Part shown: in pieces, positions 1-13,550 of the stretch
How positions within the stretch are numbered: the first letter of the stretch is position 1
How the letters are laid out: every line of letters begins with the position of its first letter
NCBI GenBank assembly: GCA_003956705.1
Contig: QZCP01000147.1
Coordinates: 35,359 to 99,358, forward strand
From: Brevipalpus yothersi
Taxonomy: Eukaryota; Arthropoda; Arachnida; Trombidiformes; Tenuipalpidae
DNA: 64,000 nt
Direction of reading: 5' to 3'
Program-made: the position numbers and the translations under genes
Notes under the pieces: generated by a model
What the model was told of the DNA's origin: nothing
Database searches by the model: none
Seen by the model: only the letters and a program-made list of their open reading frames with translations

Positions 1-83
1 ACTACTGTTATTCAATTTTTCTTTCTTCAGTGAGTTAATCATCAGCACCCGAAATTTTCTTATTCAACAAGGTAGACAAGCAG

Positions 84-2535
84 ATGGAAGCAGAAAAGTT
101 TGACATTACTGATTTAGAAATGTCATTTTCATCAATGGCAACTTCTGAGCCTGAGGTTGACGAGTTACTGGTGGAGAACCTTCAAGATTGTGTAAGTTAT
201 GATAAATTCATAAACTCTTCTCCTAAATCATTTTAAATTGATCAGTATGATTGGTGGATGGACGACTATACCACCTCTTTACGTGAATTCTTTGATAAAA
301 ATTTTGGACCAGTTAGCCACTTCGATATTGTTAAGTACCGTGGAAATAGGATTTCGAAAGGGTATGGATTAGTGACTATATCAGAGGCTATATTCTCTCC
401 CTTTCATTTCTCGATGTGAGTCACTAATTATTTTTCCTTAGCAGGTATGGCTTTGTGACTTTCAAGCACCCAAGTGATGCACAGAAAGCATTGAGAGCAT
501 CAGAGGAAGAGTTATCTGTTGATAGGGAGTTTGGAAAATATAAAAATCCCCAAGAAAAGTAAAGTTCCTCATAGTACCCAGCAAATATTTTCTAAGCCAC
601 TCTTCCCACAGGATACCCAAGGTTTCTCCAGCCCGAGAATCATTGAGATCAATTGTTCACAGTTTTGTACAAGCTCGCGTCGAGAGTCAAGTTGAACACG
701 TGAGGGAATGCGAAGAGTTTGTATCAAAAACGATTTCTGGTGAAGACATGAGAGATTTTCCAGCCGAAAAACGAGAGTCTGATTTCGTTGGCATTGAGAG
801 CTTACCTGGAGAAATTATTCGAATCATTTTCGAAAAATTGGAGCATCAAAGTTATTGGTGGCCCAGAGAAAATGATTTTGATAATTTTAAAACTCTAGAT
901 CATAAAACTGATTGGGCTTCTTGTAGATTGGGTAAGAAAGTGAAGTGCTGGCTAATGATGTGAAACTTTGAAAATTTTCTCTTAGTGTGTAGGAGATGGA
1001 ACACCATCGTTAATGAAATCCAGCAATCCTACCCTGGCATTTCCATAACAGACCCTTTCAGAGTTCAGACTGGTAAATTTTCATGACCGCTGAATTTAAA
1101 TTGATTTCAAAGCTATTATGTATCAGGATCTTCTTAATGGGAGAAAGTCTAATGAAACACCCCAATCAACTATAATCTGTTCCTAGATTTCAACAAATAC
1201 ATGTTCGCCATCCTGAAAAAATATCCAAAGCTGAGACAATTGAACCTTTCATCACTGGATTCTATCTTGGATGATCTGACCCTAGAGATTATTGGTTAGT
1301 TTCCTTCAATAACATCTCTGTAGAAATGAAATTGATACTTTCCATTCATCGTAGGCCAATGTTGTCCAATGATCGAGCAAGCATACATTTATGTCGGATA
1401 TGCAATCGTCTATAAAAGGTTTCGTCGAGCACTGTCCTAGACTCAAGGTAATTCCCAATTGTTTTTCTTCACTTTTACTCAAAATTCTTTCACAGACCCT
1501 GCATCTATCTGGTGATGGACGTAGTGCCATAAATGAAGATATTTCCGAATCCCTCAGAATTGTTCCCAATTTGGAAGGTTTGAGTTTATACGGATTGAGA
1601 TTATTCGGACTCACAATCGGGGAATGCTTCGACTATTTTACTAAACTGGAGCAATTAGAAATTCGGGATGGTGGAGAGGTAAATAATGAGATATTCGCTT
1701 CGGTTGATTGACATGATTTTCCATCAGATCACGGATGATATCATAATTGAACTCGCTCAGAACTGTGGCTCTTCCCTGAAAACACTCAGAATTGGGCCGA
1801 TTTCATACAAAGGACTCTTAGTAATCTGGAAATCTTTTCCAAACTTGCACACTCTCCAACTTGAGGATATCGATGAAGGTGAGCCCTTTCTCACAGATCG
1901 GAAGCACAATCTGAAAGATCCTCTTTAGTCGATATCTCCAGAGTTTTTGGAACCTCGTCAAAGTTTGAGAATCTTCAAAACATCGATATCTCCCATAGTG
2001 GTCGTATCGAGGATATAAACTTCATCAATTTCATTGGATCTCACAAAGGACTCAAAGATCTTAATCTCCGTCTTTGTGACGATTTGACTGATATCGGAGT
2101 GTCCAAAATACCGGATTTCTGCAAAAATCTAGAACGTCTTGACATTTCATATTCCAAGGTTGTCAAAAACTCACCTTTTTTTTCGTTGAATGCCCATTCT
2201 CTGAATTCTACTTCCAGATTTCGGACCGAAGCCTTGATTCTCTTTCTCATCTCAAGCTCCTCAAATGTCTATCAATCGCAGGAACTGAGATAACTGATGA
2301 TGGTGTAAGGAAAATCTTAACAAATTGTTCGGATCTCCGTTACCTGAATGTTAATTTCAGTAAAAAAATAACAACTAAAACTTTGCTTGCCGCTTATGAA
2401 CTCAGAAAAAGTGGACAGGTAAATAATCAGGTGTTAATCTACTATCATGGACTATTTGTAAAGATCAATTCAATAAGAGATATAGATGATATTGATATTG
2501 ATAAAATACAATATGAACAATGGACTTGGACATGA
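84..2535 (+). pseudogene. RRM-F-box-LRR family gene, plus-strand copy with a frameshift
   Basis: Exons can be followed by GT-AG junctions at 84-191, 246-361, 445-558, 612-931, 986-1072, 1187-1294, about 1355-1446, about 1496-1678, about 1728-1880, about 1927-2158 and 2218-2535. Exons 1-3 encode an RRM; its RNP1 motif KGYGFVTF is split across the intron at 362-444. Exon 4 carries the F-box start (LPGEIIRIIFEKL) and WASCRL, which continues in exon 5 with VCRRWN, the usual end of an F-box. Later exons are leucine-rich repeats. In the exon near 1355-1446 the frame that enters from upstream reaches a stop at 1438, while the LRR reading resumes in another frame, so a one-base indel has probably killed this copy. 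By homology the intact protein would be an SCF-type F-box receptor with an RNA-binding domain. That function is inferred from domains only. Confidence 0.75.
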
Positions 2536-4500
2536 TTCATACTGAAATAAGATCATACGAATGCCGAAAATAAATGAGAGAAGATTGAGTGACTATTTAT
2601 TGGCTTCAGGTTGTCTATTGAATGTAATAAACCTAATTATCATTGTTGATCGAGATTATATTCTAATCATTTTCATTCTAGTATTAGCAAGTGAGATAGT
2701 CTATTCAGAATGCACCCATAAGTTCCAGTCCCGGGGGAGGCCTCAGATAATTTGAGCACAGAATATCACTAATATCATATGTCATTTTGCGAATCTTACA
2801 TGCAAGATATTTCTTTCGTTCATGACGTGCTCTGGGTTGGAGCTGCTTATTCTTGATTTTTCTGTTCCTCATGTGGCTGTAGCTAGACTGTTTAGGGATT
2901 ATTGTGAAAATATTGTTCCAGAACTGAGAACCAGTCACTGTGAAACGATAGCCTGGTTTTGTTCAGATTCAAAGCTTGAATGATGGAGCTATTCGAATAA
3001 TTTTCAAATATTCAAAAGTTTCGATTGCTTGGGCTTCCTATAAATGTGGTAAACCTATGTGATTCTTAGCACCGGTGGGAAACTCTTGTAAGTTTTCCCC
3101 TAGTTTGCCTGAGAAGGAATACCATCATCCAATATATTGATCCAAGATATTCATCGCAGCATTGAAGTTGTGATATTGATAACTGAGAAGCAGAGGGATT
3201 CCATTTGAAGTCTTTTTTATCCAATTCCATACACTTTACCAACTTTAAAAGCTGAAAACAAAATACTTCAATCAGCCTGTATTTACAAACTTTGACCAAC
3301 ATTTATTTTGCAATCTCGGAGGAATATTCACAGATAAGAGAATTGGAAGTCATTCTACCAGCTTCTAAATGCAGCTAGATGAATTGACAGCTCAGATCAT
3401 CCCTGAGCCTTTTGATGATCAAAAATCTAGAAAGTAAAGACTACCGTGATTCAAATAGCATATTCTGGACTACAACCCAATTCTTCCACACGAATTATTT
3501 TGACCAATTTCATAGTCTGAACAAGAAATTTAGTGTTATATCATGGACGATTTCTCAATCGGGATTGACTCACAGGATCTAAAATCGTTCTCAATGATTG
3601 TTCAATATGATTAGAATGGAGTGGCCAATACCGTTTCCCGTTGTAAGAATAGTCCTCTTTCAATTGATTGTTCTCTCGAGAACGAGCCATCGCTTTCGCA
3701 ACTCATAATGTTATTCGGTGGAATCAAGATGTAACTTTCAAGAACGGTTGTTTCATCTGCCTCAAAGAGACAGCGAGAAAGGAGAGTAACTTTGTTTCTC
3801 TGAAAGGACTTCTATTAATCTTCTTCCAATGAGTCCCTTCAATCTTGAATGCATTCATAGATTTCAAATTCTAAGCTTCATGATATTTGACACACCTTGG
3901 CTGATAACTTGAGACTTCAGCTGTGGCTTAGAAGCCTCTAGGAAATGAAACGATGGACATTACAAATCTCTAGCAATTTGCACTAAACGAAGGTTCATTC
4001 GAAGAATTGAGAGTTCTACCCTGAGATGATTCCTCAAGCCTCAACTTTGTATCAACTGTATATATTCTTTTGAAAACTTACTTATACTGGAAAAACGTCC
4101 GAAACAGGTCACAAAAATGAGTTTCGGTTGAAAATTTTCTCCATTCTTTCAATTAAGTTACAGAATTGAAATGACTCAGATTCATATATCTCACAAGATT
4201 CACTAGTAATATCACCGAAACAGCTCTGAATAAAGGTGAAAAAGCTTCCTCATGAAAGCCTTTCGGAAGTCTTCATCCTTACTTCCTACTCTACAAGATA
4301 GGAAAATTTGCGATGAAACATGGTTGATATGACAAGTTTTTGATACAATACAACAGAGAAACCTCAAGTAAGTGCGAAATCATAGACCATCAATCAGATA
4401 TGGTCACGTTTATTGGTAGAAAACAAAGATTTCATCATATTCATCTCGATGACAGTTGAAGTAACAAATTGAGTTGAATATGAGAATGACTCGGTCGAAA
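2536..4500. other. Gene-poor stretch with a decayed F-box relic and a shared repeat block
   Basis: There is no intact gene. At about 2940-3055 (+) lies a damaged F-box exon, recognisable by an FxQIxSLND-like start, RIIFKYSK and WASYKCG. The rest, to about 4040, is related to 40990-42060, and part of it to 12460-12960, so it is the 3' flank of an older family copy that was duplicated with it. Confidence 0.5.
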
Positions 4501-4512
4501 AGCAGGAGATCA

Positions 4513-6875
4513 TCATATGGAATCAAATAAAAATCTTAGGTCATAGTAATGAGAATCTAATGAACTATTATTGTCATAACGACGAGCATAATAACCTTCA
4601 AAATCGTGTATATCTTGCAAGCCTCTTAGAGTACATGTATTTATCTCTACACTTCTCCCGCAAAATTTGATTATGAGTCGAGGATTGAGAAGCTTTTTAC
4701 ATTTTAGAACAAAAACCGTGTAAATAGTTTGAGGCGTAACCAATTCACATTCATCAACGTTGAGAAAGCTCAATTTTGGACATCTCAGTAGAACTTTCTC
4801 GATCTCATCATCATCGACACTAGTTCCCTCCAGAGAAAGATACGTTAGAGAGTTGAGACGAGAGATGAAATGGAAACTTTGTTTTGACATCTAGTTAAGA
4901 AGAGTGGCTATTTACATCAGGAAGAGAGAAGTAGAACATCTACTTACCTCGGAATTTGAGAAATCAAGATGTTGTAGATCATGACAGAAAATTGGCAACT
5001 GGGATATTGCTTTAGTGGTCAAGTTAAAAGTGTAAGGAAGGCGAAGAACTTTCAATCTCCTACAACATTTGATTAAATTGATGAATTCTTCATCTCTTGC
5101 ATTGTTCATTGAGATTCTTAGATTTTCGAGTCTTTCAATCCTGGTAAGGAGATTGAGAGCCTCAATGGTAACATCTGAAAAAGGAATCAAATCTTAATTC
5201 TTGATTGGCAACCATGTCTATGGATTTTACCTTCATTGAGATTTTTGAGCTCAAGTGTATGTAATTTTTGAAAAGATTGGCAGATAATCGAGAGGGAGCT
5301 CATCGAGATTGGCCCAATTTTCAGCTCCTCGAGGGACGAATGACACCAAATAGCAAGTCTAACGAAACTTTCACTAGTGATCTAAAAAGAAAATCATTTA
5401 TTCAAATCTGGAGAGAAAATTCCAACTGGCCAACCTTTTCACATCCACGAAGATCCAAGACTCTCAACTTGGACAAGTATTGAAATGATTCACCAGTTAT
5501 TTCAGCTTGATTGTGTAAAATTAAACATTCCAAGTCGTTGAAAGCTCTCAGTAGCTCCCCCAAATTCTTTTCACTTAAGGTTTCACGGTGATTGAAATCA
5601 AAAACCTGAGAGGTTATAGCCACTTCGTTAGTGAACACTTCTCCACATATAAAGAGTAGTTACCTTCAGTCCAGGACAGTATTCTGTTAGGCATTTGGTA
5701 GGGATATTACTCAAATTTGTGGCAACAAGCTTTCTAAGCAAAGGACAAGATTCACCTGAAAATTTGAATTATAGATAAAAAACTTGATGGAAGTCAACAG
5801 TCATGTATAACTGACCAATAATCTTAATCGTTGATTCATTCACTGTAAATTTATATCCAATTCCCAATTCCTTCAGATTAGGACACTTTTTCAGAATGGT
5901 GGATATATCTTCGTCCAAACCTAGAAAAACATTGAAAAATGATTAAGTAGAATGCTTTGGTAAGTTTCCACCCAACGTGTTGTCCAGATAGGAAAAGTTT
6001 TCTCCAGTCACGAATAATCTCTAGGTCAGATATCACTCACCTGGTTGACGAATGTGAAAGTCCAGACGAAGCTTCCGCTTAGAATGCAAAGTATCTTGAG
6101 CTATCATATTCCATCTTGTACAAACTAATTAGTAGAAAAAGCTTGTAAGAAAACTTCACCTTAGCTTAATCATGGATAGCAACAAATTATCTCTCACCCA
6201 ATTGGCAACGAGTCAAGTCTTTCAAATCGAGCTTATTTAATATATTGTGAATGTCATCGTTGGCTAGTTTCTGAATACTCTTAAGTTCAAGAGAGGATGA
6301 ATCATCTCCAACTTTTTCAGATAATAGTCTCGTTTCATTTCCATTGGGCTCGCTCATTTCGCTGTCGCTTTTTTCCTCGGGAATTTGCACGAAGCCACGA
6401 ATTTGTGAAATTAATCTCTCTCCATTTTCGGAGCCTCTTTTACATCTGAAAGGTAGATTGAGCTTTCAAAATCTTCCATACATGAACCGCCTAGAATCTT
6501 TCTTTACCTGTTCGGAAGCATTTCAAGGTATTCATCTGACAACTTTCCTTCTGGATATGACATATCATCACAGACTATCTGCTTTTCATATACACTCAAT
6601 GCTTTCCATGCACTTTTTGGATCTTCAAAAACTATGAAAACATCACTGAATGGGAAGAAGGTGACCATTATCAAAATAGAACAGGATAGAGGAGATAAAT
6701 ATTCCAAGATCAAACATAAACAATCACCCAACAGGTATCGGTCCAGTATAATTTCTGACAACATGAAAGTCGCTGATTCGTCCAAAAGATTGAAAGACAT
6801 TATAAAACCATTCAGTGAACTTAGTCAGTGGGAACAATTTCTGGAAGAAAGACAGAGAAAGATTACAGGAAATTT
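4513..6875 (-). CDS. Divergent RRM-F-box-LRR family gene
   Basis: This reads on the minus strand. The RRM exons are near 6875-6590. The first ends in GPIPVG and joins, across the intron at about 6650-6710, to DVFIVFEDPKSAWKAL, which aligns with KGYGFVTFKHPSDAQKAL of the sister genes. Exon 6390-6197 holds a weak F-box (IQKLANDDIHNILNKL, ending CQLGE). LRR exons follow at about 5930-5830, 5750-5660, 5620-5410, 5190-4960 and the last at 4890-4513. The last exon has the family pattern (SRLNSLTYLSLEGTSV, then CPKLSFLNVDECELVTP) and ends in an Asp/Tyr-rich tail. It is much more diverged than the other copies. The first coding exon and start codon were not found, and I did not verify every splice junction. 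Confidence 0.6.
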
Positions 6876-7607
6876 AAGTTAAGAATTAAAAATGATACAC
6901 ACGTTTCCATCGCCAATATTCTCAATCCTCAAGCCAAGTAAACTGTTTCTCAAAACAGAATCTGTTTAACAGATGTTTGTTTACGCTTGTCTTGATGATT
7001 CATTGATCATTAAAAATTAAGCTTCGTTCTCTCGAGGCCCGCGATAATCAAAGATTCACGAGTTAATTCAATTGATTCCACAAAATTAATGAAGTAAAAA
7101 ATGACTCTATATCATGGATATTTTTCCGATTAGTTTTGCATTCATCAATATAAACTAAAATTCTTCTGAAATAGGTGCAGCGTTTAAGGAGATGATTGAA
7201 GCCTCAATTTTTAGCGATCAAAGATATCCAAGTTTCCGAATGAAATTCGATAATCTGATAATTCAATTATTTAACTCCAGCTAGAATCTTGGGAAGAAAA
7301 AGAGGATAAAAAGGAGGAGTCATGAGAAATGACGATATCTCCTGGCCACTGATGGAGCACACTTTTATTCCAATTTTGTCCACTCACTTGTTAGTTGAAC
7401 AAGCAAATTCTTAGAATTTAATTCTAACGAAGTTTCAATATTTAAAATGAAAAAAATTCTATCAAAGCACATAAATACCAACAACTGAATTTGGTAGTGT
7501 TGATCCGATAAAAGATAAAGATTTCAAGAAAATGATGCCTTTCTCTATGAATCATTAAAATACTAATTAATTGTGACAATAACGAGACTAGGGATAGCGT
7601 GAGCTTA
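6876..7607. other. Intergenic, with a relic of a family first exon
   Basis: No gene is seen. On the minus strand near 7355-7310 there is a damaged match to the first exon of the copy starting at 20244 (CTCCATCAGTG...GGAGATATCGTCAT), which suggests a lost 5' end of the fragment below or above. Confidence 0.35.
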
Positions 7608-7986
7608 TCAGGTGGAACTAAATAGAGACATTAGGTTGTTGCTTTGAGACTCTGATTTGATACTTTCATCAGAGCCATAACGAAAAGCATACAATTGCTT
7701 CATATTATGTGTGTCTTTTAAGCCTCTTAAGGCATCGATTTTTAAACTTGTCCCACAGTATTCAATGACGAGTCGAGGGTTGAGAAGCTTTTTACTCTTC
7801 AGGCAGAAGATTGTGAAAAAAGTTCGGGGTGTCACCAATTTACAGTTATCAACATCTAGAAACCTCAATTTTGGACAGCCCAACAGAACTTTTTCTATTA
7901 TATCATTGGTTACCTTAGTTTTCTCCAGAGATAGAGATTGAGCTCAGTTGAGAAATAAAATCTAAACATTGCTTCGGCATCTTGTG
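7608..7986 (-). pseudogene. Truncated LRR-end fragment of the RRM-F-box-LRR family
   Basis: Only the last LRR exon is recognisable. The part from 7883 down to 7608 reads GCPKLRFLDVDNCKLVTP and continues to a normal-looking stop. The beginning of the exon (MPKQCLDFISQL, about 7980) is in a different frame and runs into a stop near 7913, so it is frameshifted. RRM and F-box exons are missing. A close, further decayed copy is at 23690-23900. Confidence 0.6.
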
Positions 7987-8269
7987 GAATAGACGGAAGA
8001 GTGAAGATTATCATAGAATTGAAAAGAAAAACAATTGCCCACCCGTGCCCGAGACAAATCAAGGCATTGCAGATTTTGACAGAAATTTAGTTTTTCGATG
8101 TTTATGTCGCGATAAAGTTGAGTCAGCGGGGGTGAAGTGTTGAATGGAATTATTGATATCATTTCCAATGTGAATAAAAAACTTATGAGCTGGTTCTTGA
8201 AATCGACATGAATCATTCACTCTGACCTTATGGCCGTAAGACCCAGAAGTATGCATTGAAATGGGCAAA

Positions 8270-9150
8270 AGTGCTGAGTTATTTTATTTTTTTCATCAAA
8301 AATACTTCAGTTCTAATCCACGGATCAAATCACTCTGCCGATAAGCACAGAGTTTGAGCGAAATTGGGATATTCTGATATGGGAGTATGAAAGTTAAGTT
8401 AGAACCAAGAGTTCTTCAGCAATCATGATTGGTTCACAATTCTTAAGTCCAACTGATGATAAGGGCACTAGATTCGATCTCAATCGGCGAGGACAAGTAG
8501 ATTTAACCGATTCACTGTGTATCACAGAGCTTTCAAAATTAGCTGCAATCAATTATTCATCTTCAGAACTTTTCTATTAGCAACACCGTTTAGGGCGATA
8601 AGGTGAGGGATTCGGAAAAAGAGAGGGAACGAGTATGTGAGTCTATTACACTCGCATTTCTTTCCACAGAGAGATTACAGCATTGTGAATAAAGAATGGA
8701 GAAAAGTGAATGAAAGAAAGCTTAGGAAAAGAAAAATTGAAAACGTCCATCCACGATACATCCATATCCGTTCATCTAGAGATCCATTCCCTATCGCGTC
8801 AGGAGCTAGCACATAGCTGATAGGCTTGACAATGGGCAGTTGAGTCCATCAGTGAGCTCAACAATTTTGGTAGTGCCCAGGGTGTTCTAATCAAATCAGA
8901 ACCATTGTACCCATTAGGCTGTCCCATAATCACCCAAGCTGTTGATCGCTCTGTGCTGGTCCAAGCCGCACTGAAGCTAGATACATAGATCCGCTTCACT
9001 GTTTACAAATTGCTGATTACAAAATTTCAAATTGATCAATTCACTATACATCCACCCGTTAAAGCACCAAGAAGACCACATTCGTGTTCCTGACCTGCTC
9101 AACCTTTGTCCAACGCAGAGTTTGATGTTTAACACGTCCACAATTAACAG
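8270..9150. other. Intergenic repeat block
   Basis: No gene is recognised. About 8300-8560 is related to 13310-13550 and 42390-42630. In all three places it lies just downstream of the 3' end of a minus-strand family gene or fragment. The stretch 8560-9150 holds nothing I can assign. Confidence 0.4.
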
Positions 9151-9160
9151 CAATTAACGA

Positions 9161-11706
9161 TTAATCAGGAAAGTAGAAACGTCCGCCATCTTCTTCTTCA
9201 TCAGAAGAAATGTCTGTTACATGTCTAGACTGCAGTTTAAGTATTAGCTCATGAACTTTTTCTAGATCTTTTAAAGCATTGATTTCAACACGCTCTGAAC
9301 GAAAACGAATTTCCAGTCTAGGATTGAGAGTTCCTCTCTGCTTGAGTTCAAAAGCGTCTGAAAAAATCTCGGGAGTTACTTTTTTACACTCATCAACATC
9401 AAGGAAATCAAGATTCGAGCTAACTGCTAGAAATCTTCTCAAGCCATCATTGGTCACTTCACTTCTCTTGATTGATAGATGTTCTAGGAACTCGAGACTA
9501 GAGAGAGAATCAAGGCTTCGGTCCGAAATCTGCAAGTAGAAATCAGAGAGTGATCATTCAACGAAAATGAGGCAGAGTTTTTGACAACCTTAGAATATGA
9601 AATGTCAAGAAATTCCAGGTTTTTGCAGAAATCCGGTATTCTAGAGACTCCGATATCAGTCAAATGGTCGCAACCATGGAGATTTAGAGCTTTGAGTTTC
9701 TTATGAGATCCAATGAAATTGATGAAATCCAAATCATTGATATAGTTATTTGGCCAGATTGAGAGGTTCTGAAGGTTCTCCAACTTCGGTAAGGCTCCGA
9801 AAACTATAGAAGAAAGATCTGAGAAGGACCTTTTAGATCACATGTGATGTGTGTAGGAGAACTCACCTTCAATCGGGTCGGAGCATTCAAGTTTGAGTAC
9901 GATGGTGTGTAAGTTTGGAAAAGATTGCCAGACATTTAAGAGTGCATCCTGTGATATCCATCCAATTCTCAGATCTTTGAGAGATGATCCACAGCTCTTA
10001 GCAAGTTTAAAAAGAATTCCATCCATTATCTAAACATGAATTGATTGAGATTATCATTAAATTGAGGTGGAAATTCTCTTATTCACCTTTTCCCATTTAA
10101 TGCTTATTACTTCCAGTTCAGGAGACAAGTGGTCAAAACACTCTCCAGTAATGTACCTCTGATGACCTAGATCCAAATGCTTCAAGTTGCGTGCTTTTTT
10201 GAGGAATTTACTAAGATTTTTATCCCTTATATTGCAACAATTAGAAAGATCCAAGACCTAAAAATTTTTCGAAGAAAATTTTTGGAAACGAGTAGGAAAA
10301 AATGATCGAGGATTACCTTCAACTCTGGAAGGAGGTCAGCAAAATTTTTGAGTGACATTATATATCCAGATAGACTTAAATCCTCAATTATTTGGCAACA
10401 TTGACCTAAAATGAGGAGAAAACATCATGACTTTGATCTAATTATGAGTCTATCAAGGCTCGAGCAAAGACAATTTGCCACTTCAATCCATCAATTTGGG
10501 ATATGCTGTTTGGACCACGAAATGACACTACTTGAAGGATTATCAATAATTAAAGGGACTAACCAATAATCTCTATCGTTAATTCATCCATGATCGAAGA
10601 TGATACATCGTAGCTTAAATGTTTAAGCTTTGGATATTTTTTCAAAGTTGCGAATACGTATTCGTTGAGATCTATAAATAGATAGGAATTGAGGCTTTAT
10701 GCTGGATTTTCTGTAGTTCAAGTTTGTGTTTATATGGGATCAAATCAGATAGTGTTTGGTTCAATTATAACTTACCAGTGCTTCGTTTGCGAGGACCACG
10801 TAAGCTAATTAAGTGCTTGGATCTTTCAATATCTTGAATAATAGTATTCCATCTCTTGCAAACTACAAGGGAAAAAATTTAAAGCTTCTAATCGATGCGA
10901 ACCATCCCACGTGCTTACCCAATCTACAGGAGGCCCAATCAGCCGACCTCTTCAAATTGCGAAGAATGATTCGGAAAATTTCATCAGGTAGGTTGTTAAT
11001 TTGAACAAAATTGGGTTCTCGATTTGCATTTTGTGGCGCTTCAATGACATGTTCGAAAATCAATTTTGATGTAAAATCTTGACATTTATCCATCTGCTCA
11101 AACCCCCTCTTGTTACGAGCTTGTACGAAACTACGAACTCTCGATCTTAGAGATTTTCGGGCTGGATAAATCCTCAGTGTTCTGAAAAAAGGATGATTTT
11201 AAATTCATTCTTCCACTTACATGATGCATTTTACCGTTCCATTGGTTTTATACATAAATTTCGAGCGAATCCCCAATCAACAGTTAGCTGCTCCTCTGAG
11301 GCGTTCAATGCCTTTTGAGCATCACTTGGGTGCTTGAAAGTTACGAAGCCATACCTGTTTAGGAATCATAATAAGAGTCTTTCATCGAGAGGTAATCAAG
11401 TGAGAAAGAAAAGCATGAAACAGTCACTGATTTATACCCTTTTGAAAATCTATTTCCGTTGTATTTAACAACATCGAAGTGGCTAACTGGTCCAAAATTT
11501 TCCTCAAAGAATCTACGTAAACCGGAAGTAAAGTTTTCAATGCATTTCTCTACGTATCTATCTGCACCTAATTGTGGATCGAACTTGATTCGGGAACGGC
11601 ATTTGGAACATTCTCCGAGATTCTCAACAAGCAATTCAGTGGATTCAGTATGAGGAGAAGCTATGAATGATGGTAATGATGGCTTGAAATCATCGGTGAC
11701 AAACAT
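9161..11706 (-). CDS. RRM-F-box-LRR protein, apparently complete copy
   Basis: The start is ATG at 11706 (MFVTDDF). Exon 1, to about 11440, encodes an acidic leader, a four-cysteine stretch (CSKCRSR) and the first RRM half (FGPVSHFDVVKYNGN). After an intron, RNP1 continues as YGFVTFKHPSDAQKAL near 11355. The F-box exon, about 11180-10915, has FVQINNLPDEIFRIILRNL and WASCRLG, and the next exon continues the F-box with a Cys-Lys/Arg-Trp motif. LRR exons lie at about 10680-10560, 10400-10310, 10254-10085, 10026-9865, 9805-9595 and 9530-9161; cysteine-containing repeats such as LKHLDLGHQRYITGECFDHLS are typical of FBXL proteins. It ends in an acidic tail (DISSDEEEDGG). Expected role: SKP1-binding substrate receptor of an SCF ubiquitin ligase, here with an RRM. 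Binding partners are unknown. Confidence 0.75.
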
Positions 11707-11715
11707 TGCTGACAC

Positions 11716-13545
11716 AATTTGCTTGGTAACTAGATTGAGTTAAGATTACTGTTCCAATTTACAGTCTTATTCATTAACTGAACAAAAAGAATTCACAAAT
11801 GATAGAATTAAGATAAGCTACACCTGAGATAGTTGAAACATTCAATGTTCCAGCATGTTTCTCAAGATAACGGAAAAACTCTGTTTCGGAGCGCGCGATA
11901 ATCAAAAGCAAATGAGATTATCCGATCGCACATGAACCATTCTTTTAATCGGTGAAATTTACACTAAAGTTTCTATCTCAAGTTTGTTGATGGCTATCAA
12001 ATAGGTTCTTTTATTTTCTGACACTACAATGGTCATGATTTTGAATTCAATCGCAATAAAAAAACGAGTGGATTTTTTCGGCTCAATGGGTATCACAAAA
12101 CTGACCAAGTGATCTTCTCTCGATCACCCTTTTATTCGTGATTTCAAGATGAGACTCTCTTTTTATCAAGATAATTCATTATGAACACCATTTCAATGAT
12201 ATCCTTCGTATCTCTTACTACTTGACCGATACATGACCACCATAGGGATGAACTTAGAATCGGTAATTGGAAAATCCGTTTCCTCTGAGTTTGAAAGTGA
12301 TAAGCAGACCCTAGTAGTCACCAAACATGAGTTTATCTGAGCTGAGAGATCATCTAAGCTTGATACTGACCAACACGTGGAAGATCAAGCTGTGATCAAA
12401 ATCATTTTGTGATCAATTTAAGCGCTGCTTGATTTCTGTTTTGCTGGCACATGTTAGATTGGGTTTTTCTACACGAATTAATTCGATCGGTTTCATAGTC
12501 GGAACAATAAACTTAATGTTATATCATGGATGATTTCTCAATCGCAATTGACCCTGGTCACAGAATCTAAATCATTTCCAATGAATGTACAAAATATGTA
12601 GAATGAAGTGGCCTAAACCGTTTCCACCTGCATAAAGTACCCTCTTCCAATTGATTGTTCTCTTAAGACCGAGTGATTGATATGGCAATATGGATTAACT
12701 TTGTATCTCTGGTAGGAGTTCTATGAAACATCTCTCAATGAGTCTCTTCAAATTCCAAGCTTCAGGATGGGATTTGACAGACATTGGCTGATAACTTGAG
12801 ACTTGAGCTGTGGTTTAGAAGCCTCTAGGTGATGGGTCGATGGACATTACAAATCTTTAGCAATTTCCACCAAATGAAGTTTCGTTCGGACAGTTGAGAG
12901 TTCCACCCTGAATTGTTATCACACCTCCCCAAAATTGAAGGAAGAATCTAAGTTTTGTTGTATTTGAACTAACCCTTCGATGTTTCTTCTTGTATTCTAT
13001 CTCTGACAGTGTAAAATTTTCCAGCAGGTTCAAAATTTGAAAGTTGATGGATTTAATGACATATGATCGAGGATATTGTCAATCAGAGCTGTGATTTCTA
13101 TCTGCTATCAACTTTATTATCTGCACAGAGAGATGAGAAAATTGGACCTAAAGCTGCTGAAGTATCTCCGTGCAGATTAAAATGAATAAACCAAAACAAT
13201 CAAAAGCTGACAACCTCCTATATGTTCAAGCTTGTTGACTCAACTTTATCGTGGCAAAACATCGAACATCAGAACAATGAGTTCATGATGGTTTCTTCGT
13301 CAGAAATATTCAATACTAATCCATGAATCAAATCACTCCACCGAGAAGCAAAGAGTTCGAACGAAATTGGGAGATTCTGGTTGGAGAAAGATCAGATAAA
13401 ACCAGGAGTTCTCCAGCAATCATGATTGGTTCACAATTTTCGAGTCTAACTGATGATAAAGAGCACTAGATTTGATCTAAATCGGCAAAGACAAGTATAT
13501 TCAACTGATTCAATCTATGTTACAGAGCTTTTTGAGTCAGCACTT
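11716..13545. other. Intergenic spacer between two family genes
   Basis: No gene is seen. About 11870-12180 is related to 16230-16520 and 59160-59430, the common 5' flank of full-length minus-strand copies. About 12460-12960 is related to 3480-4020 and 41560-42060, a common 3' flank block. These repeats show that whole gene units with their flanks were duplicated. Confidence 0.5.
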
Positions 13546-13550
13546 ATCAA

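Noticed and set aside
8799..8999. 66-codon minus-strand frame
   Set aside because: No similarity to the gene family or to transposon proteins, and no splice context.
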